From CAVPFA01 sp963703655 (GTDB taxonomy: Bacteria > Actinomycetota > Acidimicrobiia > Acidimicrobiales > Bog-793): 64,000 bases of DNA. The stretch spans positions 1 through 64,000 of the forward strand of contig CAVPFA010000002.1 of assembly GCA_963703655.1 (NCBI GenBank), written 5' to 3'. Positions within the stretch are counted from its first letter, which is position 1; every line of letters begins with the position of its first letter. The translations under genes were made by a program, and so were the position numbers. This document shows, piece after piece, positions 1-8,900 of the stretch. Below the pieces are notes generated by a model. That model had not been told where the DNA came from. It was given only the letters and a program-made list of their open reading frames with translations, and did no database searches.

Positions 1-2
1 TG

Positions 3-140
3 CTCAAGGTTCCGCCGACGATCGCCGAGGGTCAACTGGCGATCCCGGACGCGCCTGGGTTCGGGGTGGAGATCGCAGAGGATATCGAAAAGCTATGTCC
101 CTATGTCGAAGGGCACGACCGGATCGTTGTCCGTCGGTGA
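3..140 (+). CDS. C-terminal end of an enolase-superfamily enzyme (partial)
   Basis: An open frame enters from the left edge and ends at TGA 138-140, giving 45 residues. It contains PPTIAEGQLAIPD and PGFGVEIAED. This matches the end of the mandelate racemase/muconate lactonizing group of the enolase superfamily, where the protein typically closes with a G-x-x-x-x-P-x-x-P-G-L/F-G-V-E/D stretch. The catalytic barrel residues lie upstream of the window, so substrate cannot be inferred. The next gene is an RraA-family aldolase-like pseudogene, a pairing consistent with sugar-acid or aromatic-acid catabolism; that pathway link is inference. Confidence 0.6.
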   Translation, partial: LKVPPTIAEGQLAIPDAPGFGVEIAEDIEKLCPYVEGHDRIVVRR

Positions 141-191
141 GGTCGCAGAAGGATGCCGCCAAAGCACCGATCGTCACGACAGAGCACGTGA

Positions 192-991
192 ATGAGCAGT
201 GAACGCTGGGACCTGACCGTGGAAGGCTCGGGGCGAGCGCGCGTCTCACTCCCGCAGGTGGGCCCCGAACACCAGCGTCCGAACACGGAGGAGCTCGAGG
301 CCTTCCAGGACGTGGGCCGGCGGCTGCCGCGGCCGCCACGCTTCAGAAGATGGGCATCAGGCGGGCATTTATCAGGGGTCCCCGGGCTTTAGACCCTGGT
401 GCCAAGGTTGTCGGCTCAGCCTTGACCCTCGCCTTCATGCCCCTGACACCGAGGACCTCATGGCGGTGCGAGGCCAGGGCACTTCGAGAAGACCACAGCC
501 CTGTGGGCCGTTCTCGAAGAGGTCGAGGCCTTCGACGTGCTCATCATGCAGGCCTTCGGCGACCCCTTCACTGGTTGTCTGGGCGAAATGCTCATGAACT
601 GCCTCAGGATCCACGCGGAGGTCGGGCTCGTCGTGGACGGCTGCATCCGGGACTGGCCCAAGATCCGCCAGATGGGTGTCCCGGTGTGGGCAACTGGCCT
701 AACCCCGCAGTTCGCCACCCAGGGAGGGCTTCTCCCTGGGGGTACCGGGTTCCCGTGGCCTGCGGCGGAGCCCTCGTGCTCCCAGGGGACGTAATTGTGG
801 CGGACGGTAACGGCGCGGTGGTCGTGCCACTCCAACTCACGGCCGAAACGGCCCGGCTGGCGACGACTCATGAGGAATGGGAGTTGTTCTCTCGACAGCG
901 CATCGACGAGGGAGGGCGGCTGAGCAAGTACTACCCTCTGGACGAAGACGCCGTAGTCGAGTACGAGCAGTGGAGGCGGCAGCGCTCGTGA
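192..991 (+). pseudogene. RraA-family (HMG/CHA aldolase-like) gene broken by several frameshifts
   Basis: Pieces of one RraA-family protein are spread over all three frames. In order they are MSSERWDLTVEGS and EELEAFQDVG (from ATG 192), AAAATLQKMGIRRAF to ALTLAFMP (frame change near 313), DTEDLMAVRGQG (near 442), FEKTTALWAVLEEVEAFD through GEMLMNCL and VVDGCIRDWPKIRQMG to GLTPQFAT (near 478), and YRVPVACGGALVLPGDVIVA to the stop at 989-991 (near 750). The family includes 4-hydroxy-4-methyl-2-oxoglutarate aldolases, and its G-E-M-L and D-G-C-I-R-D substrate/metal-site motifs are visible. At least four frame changes are needed, so this copy cannot make an intact protein as written. Its stop overlaps the next gene's GTG start. 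Confidence 0.75.
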
Positions 992-1446
992 CTCGTCGCA
1001 GGCTGTTCACGACGGAGTTCGACGTGTTCCTCCAGGTTTGCCCGGACGGGCCCAGACGAGGTGCCCGAGCTGCAGATTCTGACTTGCGCAGATCTCGAAT
1101 CCTGTCTCGGGTGAGGGCAATTCCTGAGGGTTTCGTGCAAACATACGGGGACATCGACCCGAGCGCCCCGCGTCTCGTCGGACGAGTTCTGGCCACCGTG
1201 TCTGAGGACATTCCCTGGCATCGAGTGGTTCGTGCCGACGGCACTGTCCCGATGGGCCGTGAGCAGATCGAGCGTCTTCGACGCGAGGGAGTTCCGATGC
1301 GTGGCGACCGCGTCGACCTCCGCGCACGCGCGTTGGTTGGGACCGCCTGCTTGACCGAGCAAGCCTGGCGCGGCGACCGGAGTTCTCTCAGCGGTCCTCG
1401 GTCGACCAACTGTAAGGTGGCGAACGACGTGAGCGTGAGTACTTGA
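988..1446 (+). CDS. Alkyltransferase-like (ATL) DNA-binding protein
   Basis: A 152-aa protein whose middle and C-terminal part matches the MGMT/Ogt DNA-binding domain: RVRAIPEGFVQTYGDID (residues 41-57), LVGRVLATV, PWHRVVRADG (76-85) and REGVPMRGDRVDL. The alkyl-acceptor cysteine of the PCHR motif is replaced by tryptophan (PWHR, 76-79). This is the hallmark of ATL proteins, which bind O6-alkylguanine without transferring the alkyl group and hand the lesion to nucleotide excision repair. GTG 988 is chosen because it overlaps the upstream RraA stop as GTGA. The protein is longer than usual ATLs (about 100 aa); the extra N-terminal ~38 residues and the tail after GDRVDL are unexplained. Confidence 0.72.
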   Translation: MTRRRLFTTEFDVFLQVCPDGPRRGARAADSDLRRSRILSRVRAIPEGFVQTYGDIDPSAPRLVGRVLATVSEDIPWHRVVRADGTVPMGREQIERLRREGVPMRGDRVDLRARALVGTACLTEQAWRGDRSSLSGPRSTNCKVANDVSVST

Positions 1447-1514
1447 ACGCACCACGCCGATTGCGTACCTACTTGGGGATCGCTCCCGGACGTGGTTAAC
1501 ACTGCGCATTCCTT

Positions 1515-3755
1515 TCATTGTGGTGTCTCAAAGAGTCCAAGTTCTCGGGCTTTGACGTTGATACGCAGGCCTTTTCGCTTTCCCTTGTTGATGTGCACCG
1601 CTTCGAGCTCACCGCGTTGGACCTTGTGCAACACGGTCTGGCGGGCGACACCGAGACTCCGCGCGGCCTGGTCGAGTGGGAGCCAACCGTCGGGCACCTC
1701 CGGGACGATGCGGTTGCGCAACTCGTCGGTTATCCGGATGTGCCAGGGTCCAACCGGGGTCAGCTGCTCGCCTTGTATGAATCCGTCTTGAAGCCAACGA
1801 TAAAGCGTCGTCCGATTGACGCCGAGCATCCGTTCTGCGGCAGTGATGGAGACCACAGGCACATCCTCGTCCGGGGGTGTGACGCTCTCACAAGGATGGT
1901 ATGCGGCGATCTTGCGCGAGTCCCGGAGGCTCTTCACCCGAGTCTTGGTGAAAGCCAGACCGGTTCCGGTGCGTCGTCCTTGCTTCGACAAGATGATGGC
2001 GATCGTCCTGTCGTCATAGCGCTCGGCCAGGCGCCGCACCAGGTCAACGGTGTCTTCATTGGTCGTCCGGAAGTGTTTTCCCGTCTTGTTGAGATCAAGG
2101 ACGAACGCCGTTGAGGCCCCGCCCTCCCAGACGATGTTCACCTCTGCTTGACGCGCCTTGCCCTGCACCGTGACCACCACCTCGGTGATCACAGCACGCA
2201 GGAGCTGCTTTCGTTCCCGCCATGTGGTCGTCGAGGCATCAAAGACCGCTCGGACGTCAGCCCCCGCCCCTTGCAACCACAGGGTTTCCTCTTCGGTGAG
2301 CATCGCCGGCTGGCGAAGCCTTTGCGCCACAAGATTCGCCTCCGCCTGGCGTTGGGCAACCAGAGCCTTCTCGAGGGCGCGCTCGAGTGTTCTCCCGACG
2401 AGACGGTTCTCAGGCTCAACGGCGTCGAACTTGCGGCGGGCACGGTCGGCTTCGAAACGGGCTCGTTCGACCGCCAGCTCGAACACCGCGACGTCGCGAC
2501 GATGGTTGGCTTCGGCTTCGGCGAGCGCCTGAGCCGTTGCCAGCAGGCCAGCGGGTTCGAGAACGGCGAAGAGCTCGTCGAGAACACGGTTCTCTAACCG
2601 ACGTCCCCCGACGCTCTGACAGAACTTCTCGCCGCCATAGAGCAGCTTGTTGCGTCCGCAGATGTATCGAGGGGTGTTGCCGGTGGTTCCCGAGTAACCC
2701 ACCTGCATCATCCGGCCGCATTGCCCGCAGCGGACCCTGCCTTGGAGCAATGCCGTTCCTTCGCGCGCCGCGCCACCACCGTGGCCGCGAGGTGGGCGCC
2801 AGTTCGCCCTCAGCTGGTCCAAGTTGCGCTCATAGCGCTCCCAGCTGACAAAGCCGGGGTGATGGTCCTCGATGAGGACTGCCCACTCGGTCCGCGGCAG
2901 CTCACGGGTGTGTTTTGTGAGGCGCCCGCTCTCGTCAAAGCGTCGCTCTTCTCGGCGTCGCCCGAACACGAAGGCTCCGGCATATGTGGGATTGGTTAGA
3001 AAGTCGTGGATCGCCGGGTAGCTGGCCGGGGCCCAGAAGATCCTGCGGGATCCTGCGGGACGACGTGGCAGGAGAAGGTTGTCCTCGCGCAAAGAAAGCA
3101 TCACCTGACGTGCCGACCCCAGCTCTTCGAAACGCCTGAACACGACGGCGATGGACTCGATGACGGCCTCGTCGGGATCCAGCACGACATGGTCCTCCTC
3201 GTCATAGACAAAGCCGACCGGCAGACCTTGGCGAAGCTCACCCTTGGCAGCTTTGTGCAGCAGGCCGGCGGTCAAACGGTGGCGGATCAGGTGGAGCTCC
3301 GCTTCGGACATGGTGCCCTTCAAGCCGAGGACGAGCCGATCGTTGAAGTCTGCCGGGTGATAGAGACCGTCACCGTCGGCGATCAAGGTGTCGGTGACAG
3401 CGCACAGATCGAGGAGCTGATACCAGTCCGCGTTGTTGCGGGCGAGCCGGGACACCTCGATGCCCAAGATGATCCCGACCTTGCCCAGTCCGACGTGTGC
3501 CACGAGGTTCTTGAAGCCTTCCCGGGCGGTGGCATCGGCCCCCGAGCGTCCGAGGTCGTCGTCGACTATCACGACCTGCTGGGGCGGCCAGCCGAGTGTC
3601 TGCGCCCGGGAAGCCAACTCGTACTGGCGCTCCAAGCTCCCCGTGTGCTCCCGCATCTGGGAAAGGGTCGACTGGCGCACATAGACATAGGCGTCCCGAC
3701 CCAGGTGCGATGTTGTGACCTTGGAGACAAGTTCACTCGTGAATGTCATCGACAC
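1515..3755 (-). CDS. Large serine recombinase / transposase
   Basis: A 746-aa site-specific recombinase. The N-terminal resolvase domain starts at about residue 20 with DAYVYVRQST, placing the catalytic serine at S29, followed by SLERQYELA and the GIILGIEVSRLARNNADW segment of the family. A 'recombinase' domain follows (about 185-310). A zinc ribbon begins with CGQCGRMM (about 340-350), then a helical, Ala/Glu-rich coiled segment (about 400-480). The C-terminus carries two helix-turn-helix segments, ITAAERMLGVNRTTLYRWL and LPLDQAARSLGVARQTVLHK, like added excisionase-type DNA-binding domains. It should cut and rejoin the element's ends through a phosphoserine intermediate. Its start lies inside the preceding small gene, so the two are translationally coupled. 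The reading frame is intact. Confidence 0.9.
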   Translation of the reverse strand: MSMTFTSELVSKVTTSHLGRDAYVYVRQSTLSQMREHTGSLERQYELASRAQTLGWPPQQVVIVDDDLGRSGADATAREGFKNLVAHVGLGKVGIILGIEVSRLARNNADWYQLLDLCAVTDTLIADGDGLYHPADFNDRLVLGLKGTMSEAELHLIRHRLTAGLLHKAAKGELRQGLPVGFVYDEEDHVVLDPDEAVIESIAVVFRRFEELGSARQVMLSLREDNLLLPRRPAGSRRIFWAPASYPAIHDFLTNPTYAGAFVFGRRREERRFDESGRLTKHTRELPRTEWAVLIEDHHPGFVSWERYERNLDQLRANWRPPRGHGGGAAREGTALLQGRVRCGQCGRMMQVGYSGTTGNTPRYICGRNKLLYGGEKFCQSVGGRRLENRVLDELFAVLEPAGLLATAQALAEAEANHRRDVAVFELAVERARFEADRARRKFDAVEPENRLVGRTLERALEKALVAQRQAEANLVAQRLRQPAMLTEEETLWLQGAGADVRAVFDASTTTWRERKQLLRAVITEVVVTVQGKARQAEVNIVWEGGASTAFVLDLNKTGKHFRTTNEDTVDLVRRLAERYDDRTIAIILSKQGRRTGTGLAFTKTRVKSLRDSRKIAAYHPCESVTPPDEDVPVVSITAAERMLGVNRTTLYRWLQDGFIQGEQLTPVGPWHIRITDELRNRIVPEVPDGWLPLDQAARSLGVARQTVLHKVQRGELEAVHINKGKRKGLRINVKARELGLFETPQ

Positions 3756-3930
3756 CCACCTCTTCTGGTTGATCGTCGACGACGCTTCTGGCGATCATCT
3801 TCGCCAAGATGGCGACGGCTGCTTGTCGTGAGTGCGATGGGAACGACAACCACCGTTCGCTCGGGTTGGTGACGATGCCGGCAATGTCCAGTCTCAGCTG
3901 GGCAGGCGCGGCTATTCTGAGCCTTCGCAA
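3733..3930 (-). CDS. Small protein upstream of the recombinase
   Basis: A 65-aa protein (MRRLRIAAPAQLRLDI..., ending EEVGVDDIHE) that overlaps the recombinase start by 23 bp. It has a helical middle (SRQAAVAILAKMIARSVV) and no membrane segment. Similar short proteins precede recombinases in elements of this type; they may assist DNA binding, but I know of no demonstrated function. It is preferred over the overlapping frame at 3746-3940, whose sequence is low-complexity Arg/His and lacks coupling to the recombinase. Confidence 0.6.
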   Translation of the reverse strand: MRRLRIAAPAQLRLDIAGIVTNPSERWLSFPSHSRQAAVAILAKMIARSVVDDQPEEVGVDDIHE

Positions 3931-3977
3931 AGAGGCTCACCTCCCTTGTTCGTTGGCGCGTGCAGGGTTGGTCGAGC

Positions 3978-4247
3978 CTATTTGCGCGCCTTGGACCGAG
4001 AGGGGGATCGTCGTCCCTGCAGTGAGCTCACCACGGCTCGCAGCTGACGGACTCCTTCCACCGACAGGGTTGTGACCCAGGCGCTTGGCTGTCGCTCGCC
4101 GGAGATGTCGGTCGCCTCCAAGGGAATCGTCCCTGGTGAGCCATCGGGCAGCATCACGACGAGGAACAGCACGCCGTTCCGTCGCCTGAAGCCTGTCGCC
4201 TGCAGCAACTGGTCGAACAGAGGATGCACGCTCGAGGTGACACGCAC
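3978..4247 (-). CDS. DUF5372-family element protein
   Basis: An 89-aa protein from GTG 4247: VTSSVHPLFDQLLQ, then RNGVLFLVVMLPDGSPGTIP and a C-terminal basic tail SPSRSKARK. The HPLF...LPDGS pattern is that of DUF5372 proteins, which are encoded next to serine recombinases of this element type and have no established function. It lies 47 bp upstream of the small protein and on the same strand, so the three genes probably form one transcript. The codons continue open upstream to about 4931, but that stretch is antisense to istB and is not part of the gene. Confidence 0.6.
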   Translation of the reverse strand: MRVTSSVHPLFDQLLQATGFRRRNGVLFLVVMLPDGSPGTIPLEATDISGERQPSAWVTTLSVEGVRQLRAVVSSLQGRRSPSRSKARK

Positions 4248-4295
4248 CTCGCAAGGCAACAACCGTCGAAGATGTTGCAGTCTGTCGCTGTCTCC

Positions 4296-4745
4296 CCCGG
4301 GGTGGGAAAGACGATGCTGGCTGTCGGTCTCGGCCACGAGGCGGTGGCGGCGGGGATGCGCACCTACTACACGACCGCTGCTGAACTGGCCGCTCGTTGT
4401 CACCGCGCGGCGATGGAGGGCCGCTGGGCGACGGCGATGCGCTTTTACGCCGGACCGCGCCTTTTGATCATTGACGAAGTGGGATATTTGCCGCTTCCTG
4501 CCGAGGCGGCAGCGGCGTTGTTCCAGGTCGTGACCCAGAGATATTTGAAAGGGAGCATCGCTCTCACGACCAATTTGGGCATAGCGAGCTGGGGCAGGGT
4601 CTTCAACGACGACCCGATGATCGCCGGCGCCATGTTGGACCGCTTGCTGCACCGGAGCGTTGTGCTCAACATCGACGGAGACAGCTACCGGATGCGCAGC
4701 CACCGCGCCCGGGCCGAGGCCACCCGGCGGGCGGTGGCCCACTGA
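4296..4745 (+). pseudogene. istB: IS21-family IstB ATPase, 5' end lost
   Basis: About 150 residues of IstB remain. They contain the end of Walker A (PGVGKTMLAVGLG), RTYYTTAAELAARCHRAA, Walker B (PRLLIIDEVGYLP), the sensor region IALTTNLGIASWG, and the usual C-terminal LLHRSVVLNIDGDSYRMR. IstB is the AAA+ helper of IS21 transposition. The ~90-residue N-terminal domain and the first part of the P-loop are missing, and the open frame instead runs back into the serine-recombinase element. This indicates insertion of that element in the P-loop codons, or deletion at that point. No matching istB 5' part lies at the other edge of the element, so more than a simple insertion has happened. Confidence 0.82.
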
Positions 4746-5266
4746 TGGCACCCGACCACACCGAATCTCCGTCGTGTCACGATGGTCTGTTTCACCAGTC
4801 AGAGGAGTGCAGGTTCCTTCTGAGTCCACCAAACCCTGGAGGTCTGTCATGACGATGCAGCCGGTGTGCTTGGAGGCTGGCGATGCGGTGGAGCTCGGCG
4901 AAACTGGGCTTCCTCGGTCAGTGGCTGGCAAGCGACCCTGCGTCCTCGCCTCTTCGCTGAGTCGTTTCGTCGGCGCCGGGGGCTATGACGCCGAGATGCT
5001 GCGAGCTGACGTCTTGCGATTCGAGTTCTTGCTCGGCGGCAGCGACGGCGAGTCGCTCTTCGGCGGCGACGAACCGTGAGAGCGTCCGTCGCGGGACGCG
5101 AACTCGGCGACCAAAGTTGCGAACCATTGCTGCAGAGTCATCGCCGGGTCGGAGGATGCTGTCGTCGTGTGGCAGAGCCACCTGCGGTCGCCGAGCTCGT
5201 CGATCAGGAGGTCGCCCATTGACAGCCGCGTAAGCTGAAATCAAGCCCTCCACGCCGGCTCTCCCC
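4746..5266. other. IS21 flank, no convincing gene
   Basis: This 521-bp stretch follows the istB remnant. The best minus-strand candidate reads MGDLLIDELGDRRWL... from ATG 5219 and then becomes Ser/Pro-rich; a second frame (4918-5253) has a short helical run RFVAAEERLAVAAAEQELES. A frameshifted small gene is possible, but I recognise neither piece and do not call one. Confidence 0.4.
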
Positions 5267-5307
5267 TGGGGAATTTCGGTGATCGAGAGTGGGGAATTTC
5301 GGTGATC
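5267..5307 (+). repeat. IS21-type terminal repeats (two 18-bp copies)
   Basis: TGGGGAATTTCGGTGATC occurs exactly twice, at 5267-5284 and 5290-5307, as direct copies 23 bp apart. Multiple short copies of a transposase-binding repeat near each end are typical of IS21-family elements, and istB lies upstream. I read this as the right end of the decayed IS21 copy. The matching left end is not visible in the window. Confidence 0.6.
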
Positions 5308-5838
5308 CGCAGCAGCGTAGGGTGTTCCCTGATCGCGGATCGACGTCAGTCTCAGCCAGCCCGACGGCAGGCTGCACGTGTGCCCGGAGGAGCCGAGTAA
5401 GAGGGTCTCAGCGGGGGCCTCCTAGGTTCTCCGAGGGGGGACACCGAGGGACGTACTCCCAACCCAGGGAGCCGAAGGCGACGATCCGCCATTGCAATTC
5501 CGGGACGGGCGCTCCCGGCTACAACGTCTAACATGAGACCCCCAAAGACGACATTGCGCGGCCGATCCATCTCCGGTGCACAGTTCCTTCGACACACCAG
5601 GCGACAACGCCCCCAAGTCTCGAACCTGGGGGACGCTGGCGCTCGCAGGGTGAGATACGTTGCGCGGGCTGTCCGAGATTGGCCGCGACGTAAACAACGT
5701 CCACCGAGGAGAATCGTCGGCGGGGACGTTGAGCGCCAGCGCCGTGAGCCTACGTTTAGCGGTCGTTTTTAAAGGAACGGGGTGCCCCGGCTGAGCCGGA
5801 TTCATACTCTCTGCCGATTAGGGCGCGGAGTCACGGCA
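5308..5838. other. Unassigned intergenic region
   Basis: About 530 bp with no convincing gene. It holds the short inverted repeat CCGGCTGAGCCGG near 5790 and several G- or C-rich runs. The minus frame 5422-5805 encodes a Ser/Pro/Arg-rich sequence that looks like a shadow. It may be further IS debris. Confidence 0.4.
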
Positions 5839-5869
5839 TCGCTGACGCGTCGTTCTGTCGCGTCAGCGA
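5839..5869 (-). terminator. Stem-loop downstream of the surface-protein gene
   Basis: A perfect 11-bp stem (TCGCTGACGCG / CGCGTCAGCGA) with a 9-nt loop lies 50 bp after the stop of the minus-strand surface protein. There is no T run, as is common in actinobacterial terminators. Confidence 0.5.
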
Positions 5870-5918
5870 GACCGATGGTCGGGGATACTTAAGTTCCGCT
5901 CGTCATCGGCAACTCGAC

Positions 5919-8900
5919 TCAGGCGATGTAGATCCCTCCCGCACTCAAAGCGATGGGTAACGAGTTGGGCAGTCCCGAAGACGGCGTGTAGTTGATGGTG
6001 ATGCCGAACGTGGCGGTGGTCGTCTTCGTGGCCGCGTTGGCGGTGGCCTTGTAGGTGACGCCGGACCTGACGAGTTGCCAGCCCCCGTGCCCCTTGTTGA
6101 GAGTCGTTTTCCATGAGTACAAGCTGCCCGTTCCACCCAGCAGTGCCTGGATCGCGCTCGTAAGTCCGAAGCTCGTCACGTTCGCCTGGAACCACCACTT
6201 GCCCGGAGTGACCACGTTCAGCTGGCCCGTATAGGTGTTCTTTGGGCCCTGCGATACAACAAAGCCGAAGCTCGTCTGGCCCACACCGGGCACGGTGTAT
6301 CGTCCGGCGCCGAAGGCGAACTGACCCGGCGAGGTGACAGCCAAGACGGCTGTCGCAGTCGAGGCGACGCAGTTGGTCGTGCCGGCGAAGCTGGCGCTGA
6401 TCATGTACACCCCGTTCTCCCAACCGGTGGTCTTAACCAGCGTCCCGGTGGCGAGACCCGTTGATGAGCTGTCGGTGGCGGCTCCGAGAGCGTAGGGACC
6501 GGCCGCCTGGTTCGTCGGGTTGACCGACAGGCTGAAGCTCACCGGCTGTCCCATGTAACAGGACGGCGCCGCGCTAGTAAGTGTGGCGGTTGGGGTGAAG
6601 CTCGAGTTGATCCCGACCTGATTGGTGCCGGTGTAAGTCAAAGCAGTCACCGTCGGCGGCGGAACGTAGGTGAACTCGGTCGGTGAGACGACCTCCCCTC
6701 CTGGGGTTGTGAGGCTGACCGTCACAGAACCCGTTCCTCCCGGTGAAACGGCGGTCACCTCGGTCGGGCTGACGACCGTGACGTCCGTCGCGGTGCTCGT
6801 CCCGAACTGGACCAAGTAGGTACCTGAGAGGTTGGTGCCGGTGAGGGTAACAGTGGTGCCACCGCCCGAAGGTCCGGAGGAGGGAGAGATCCCGGACACC
6901 GTCGGCGGCGGAACGTAGGTGAACTCGGTCGGTGAGACGACCTCCCCTCCTGGGGTTGTGAGGCTGACCGTCACAGAACCCGTTCCTCCCGGTGAAACGG
7001 CGGTCACCTCGGTCGGGCTGACGACCGTGACGTCCGTCGCGGTGCTCGTCCCGAACTGGACCAAGTAGGTACCTGAGAGGTTGGTGCCGGTGAGGGTAAC
7101 AGTGGTGCCACCGCCCGAAGGTCCGGAGGAGGGAGAGATCCCGGACACCGTCGGCGGCGGAACGTAGGTGAACTCGGTCGGTGAGACGACCTCCCCTCCT
7201 GGGGTTGTGAGGCTGACCGTCACAGAACCCGTTCCTCCCGGTGAAACGGCGGTCACCTCGGTCGGGCTGACGACCGTGACGTCCGTCGCGGTGCTCGTCC
7301 CGAACTGGACCAAGTAGGTACCTGAGAGGTTGGTGCCGGTGAGGGTAACAGTGGTGCCACCGCCCGAAGGTCCGGAGGAGGGAGAGATCCCGGACACCGT
7401 CGGCGGCGGAACGTAGGTGAACTCGGTCGGTGAGACGACCTCCCCTCCTGGGGTTGTGAGGCTGACCGTCACAGAACCCGTTCCTCCCGGTGAAACGGCG
7501 GTCACCTCGGTCGGGCTGACGACCGTGACGTCCGTCGCGGTGCTCGTCCCGAACTGGACCAAGTAGGTACCTGAGAGGTTGGTGCCGGTGAGGGTAACAG
7601 TGGTGCCACCGCCCGAAGGTCCGGAGGAGGGAGAGATCCCGGACACCGTCGGCGGCGGAACGTAGGTGAACTCGGTCGGTGAGACGACCTCCCCTCCTGG
7701 GGTTGTGAGGCTGACCGTCACAGAACCCGTTCCTCCCGGTGAAACGGCGGTCACCTCGGTCGGGCTGACGACCGTGACGTCCGTCGCGGTGCTCGTCCCG
7801 AACTGGACCAAGTAGGTACCTGAGAGGTTGGTGCCGGTGAGGGTAACAGTGGTGCCACCGCCCGAAGGTCCGGAGGAGGGAGAGATCCCGGACACCGTCG
7901 GCGGCGGAACGCCATTGAAGGACTGGATTCCGGAGAACAGATCCGAGGTCGAACCGCCCAACCCGCTGTCCAGGTCCGCCACCACACCCGGGGATGTTGT
8001 CGAGTCTCCGTTCAGCGTCACGGTTGTTCCGGTTGGGGCCGCCGAGAGGTTGAGGCTGTTGCCGGTGCCCTGGCCGGTGAAGCTGTAGCCGCCAGTCGGA
8101 CCGGCGGCGAAGGTGGTGTCGCCGGTGGAGGAACCGGTGAAGCTCGCGATGCCGCTGAAGGTGTCGGTTCCCGACGACAGACCGCTCACGGTTCCTGTGG
8201 CCGCCGAGACCGTGATCCCCGAGTTGGCCGCCGAGAGGTTGAGGCTGTTGCCGGTGCCCTGGCCGGTGAAGCTGTAGCCGCCGGTTCCTCCGGCATAGAC
8301 GGTGGTGGCACCGGACGAGGAGCCGACGAAGGTCGTGGGGAGTGAGCCGACGCCGGTGAAGGTGTAGGTGTCCGGACCCAAGGTGGCCGTGTCGTTGAAG
8401 ACGCCGCTCTCTGTCACTCCCGACAAGTTGATCGAGAGCGGGGTCGACGAGCTCGAGGAGAGGCCCGAGAAGTCGATGGTGTCGTGCCCGCTGGTCCCCG
8501 GATCACCGAAGGTCTCGGATCCCGGGCCCGCCACCAGGGTGGTGTTGCCGGACGAGGATCCGGTGAAGCTCGCGATGCCGCTGAAGGTGTCGGTTCCTCC
8601 CCCGACAAGCCGCTCATCGTCCCAGTCACCACCGAGATGGTCGTGCCCGACGGGGCCGCCGAGAGGTTGAGGCTGTTGCCGGTGCCCTGGCCGGTGAAGC
8701 TGTAGCCGCCAGTCGGACCGGCGGCGAAGGTGGTGTCGCCGGTGGAGGAACCGGTGAAGCTCGCGATGCCGCTGAAGGTGTCGGTTCCCGACGACAGACC
8801 GCTCACGGTTCCTGTGGCCGCCGAGACCGTGATCCCCGAGTTGGCCGCCGAGAGGTTGAGGCTGTTGCCGGTGCCCTGGCCGGTGAAGCTGTAGCCGCCG

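Larger units (their letters stand above)
1447..4296. mobile_element. Serine-recombinase transposable element (approximate ends)
   Basis: Three minus-strand genes (DUF5372 protein, ~65-aa protein, 746-aa serine recombinase) form a compact unit, an arrangement I recognise from actinobacterial mobile elements. The right edge is set by the point where IS21 istB homology begins on the plus strand, at the PGVGKT of its Walker A motif (~4296). The left edge is placed in the 68-bp gap after the ATL gene and is a guess. No obvious terminal inverted repeat is visible, as expected for large serine recombinases, which act on short att-like sites. Confidence 0.55.

Noticed and set aside
3978..4931. 317-aa open frame extending upstream of the DUF5372 gene
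   Set aside because: Beyond about 4250 it is antisense to istB codons; only the last ~89 residues look like a protein.
5308..5838. Group II intron or IS fragment
   Set aside because: No domain V sequence, reverse transcriptase or transposase motif could be found; left as unassigned.
6661..7905. Possible CRISPR-like array
   Set aside because: The 249-bp units abut with no spacers and encode a clean protein domain.
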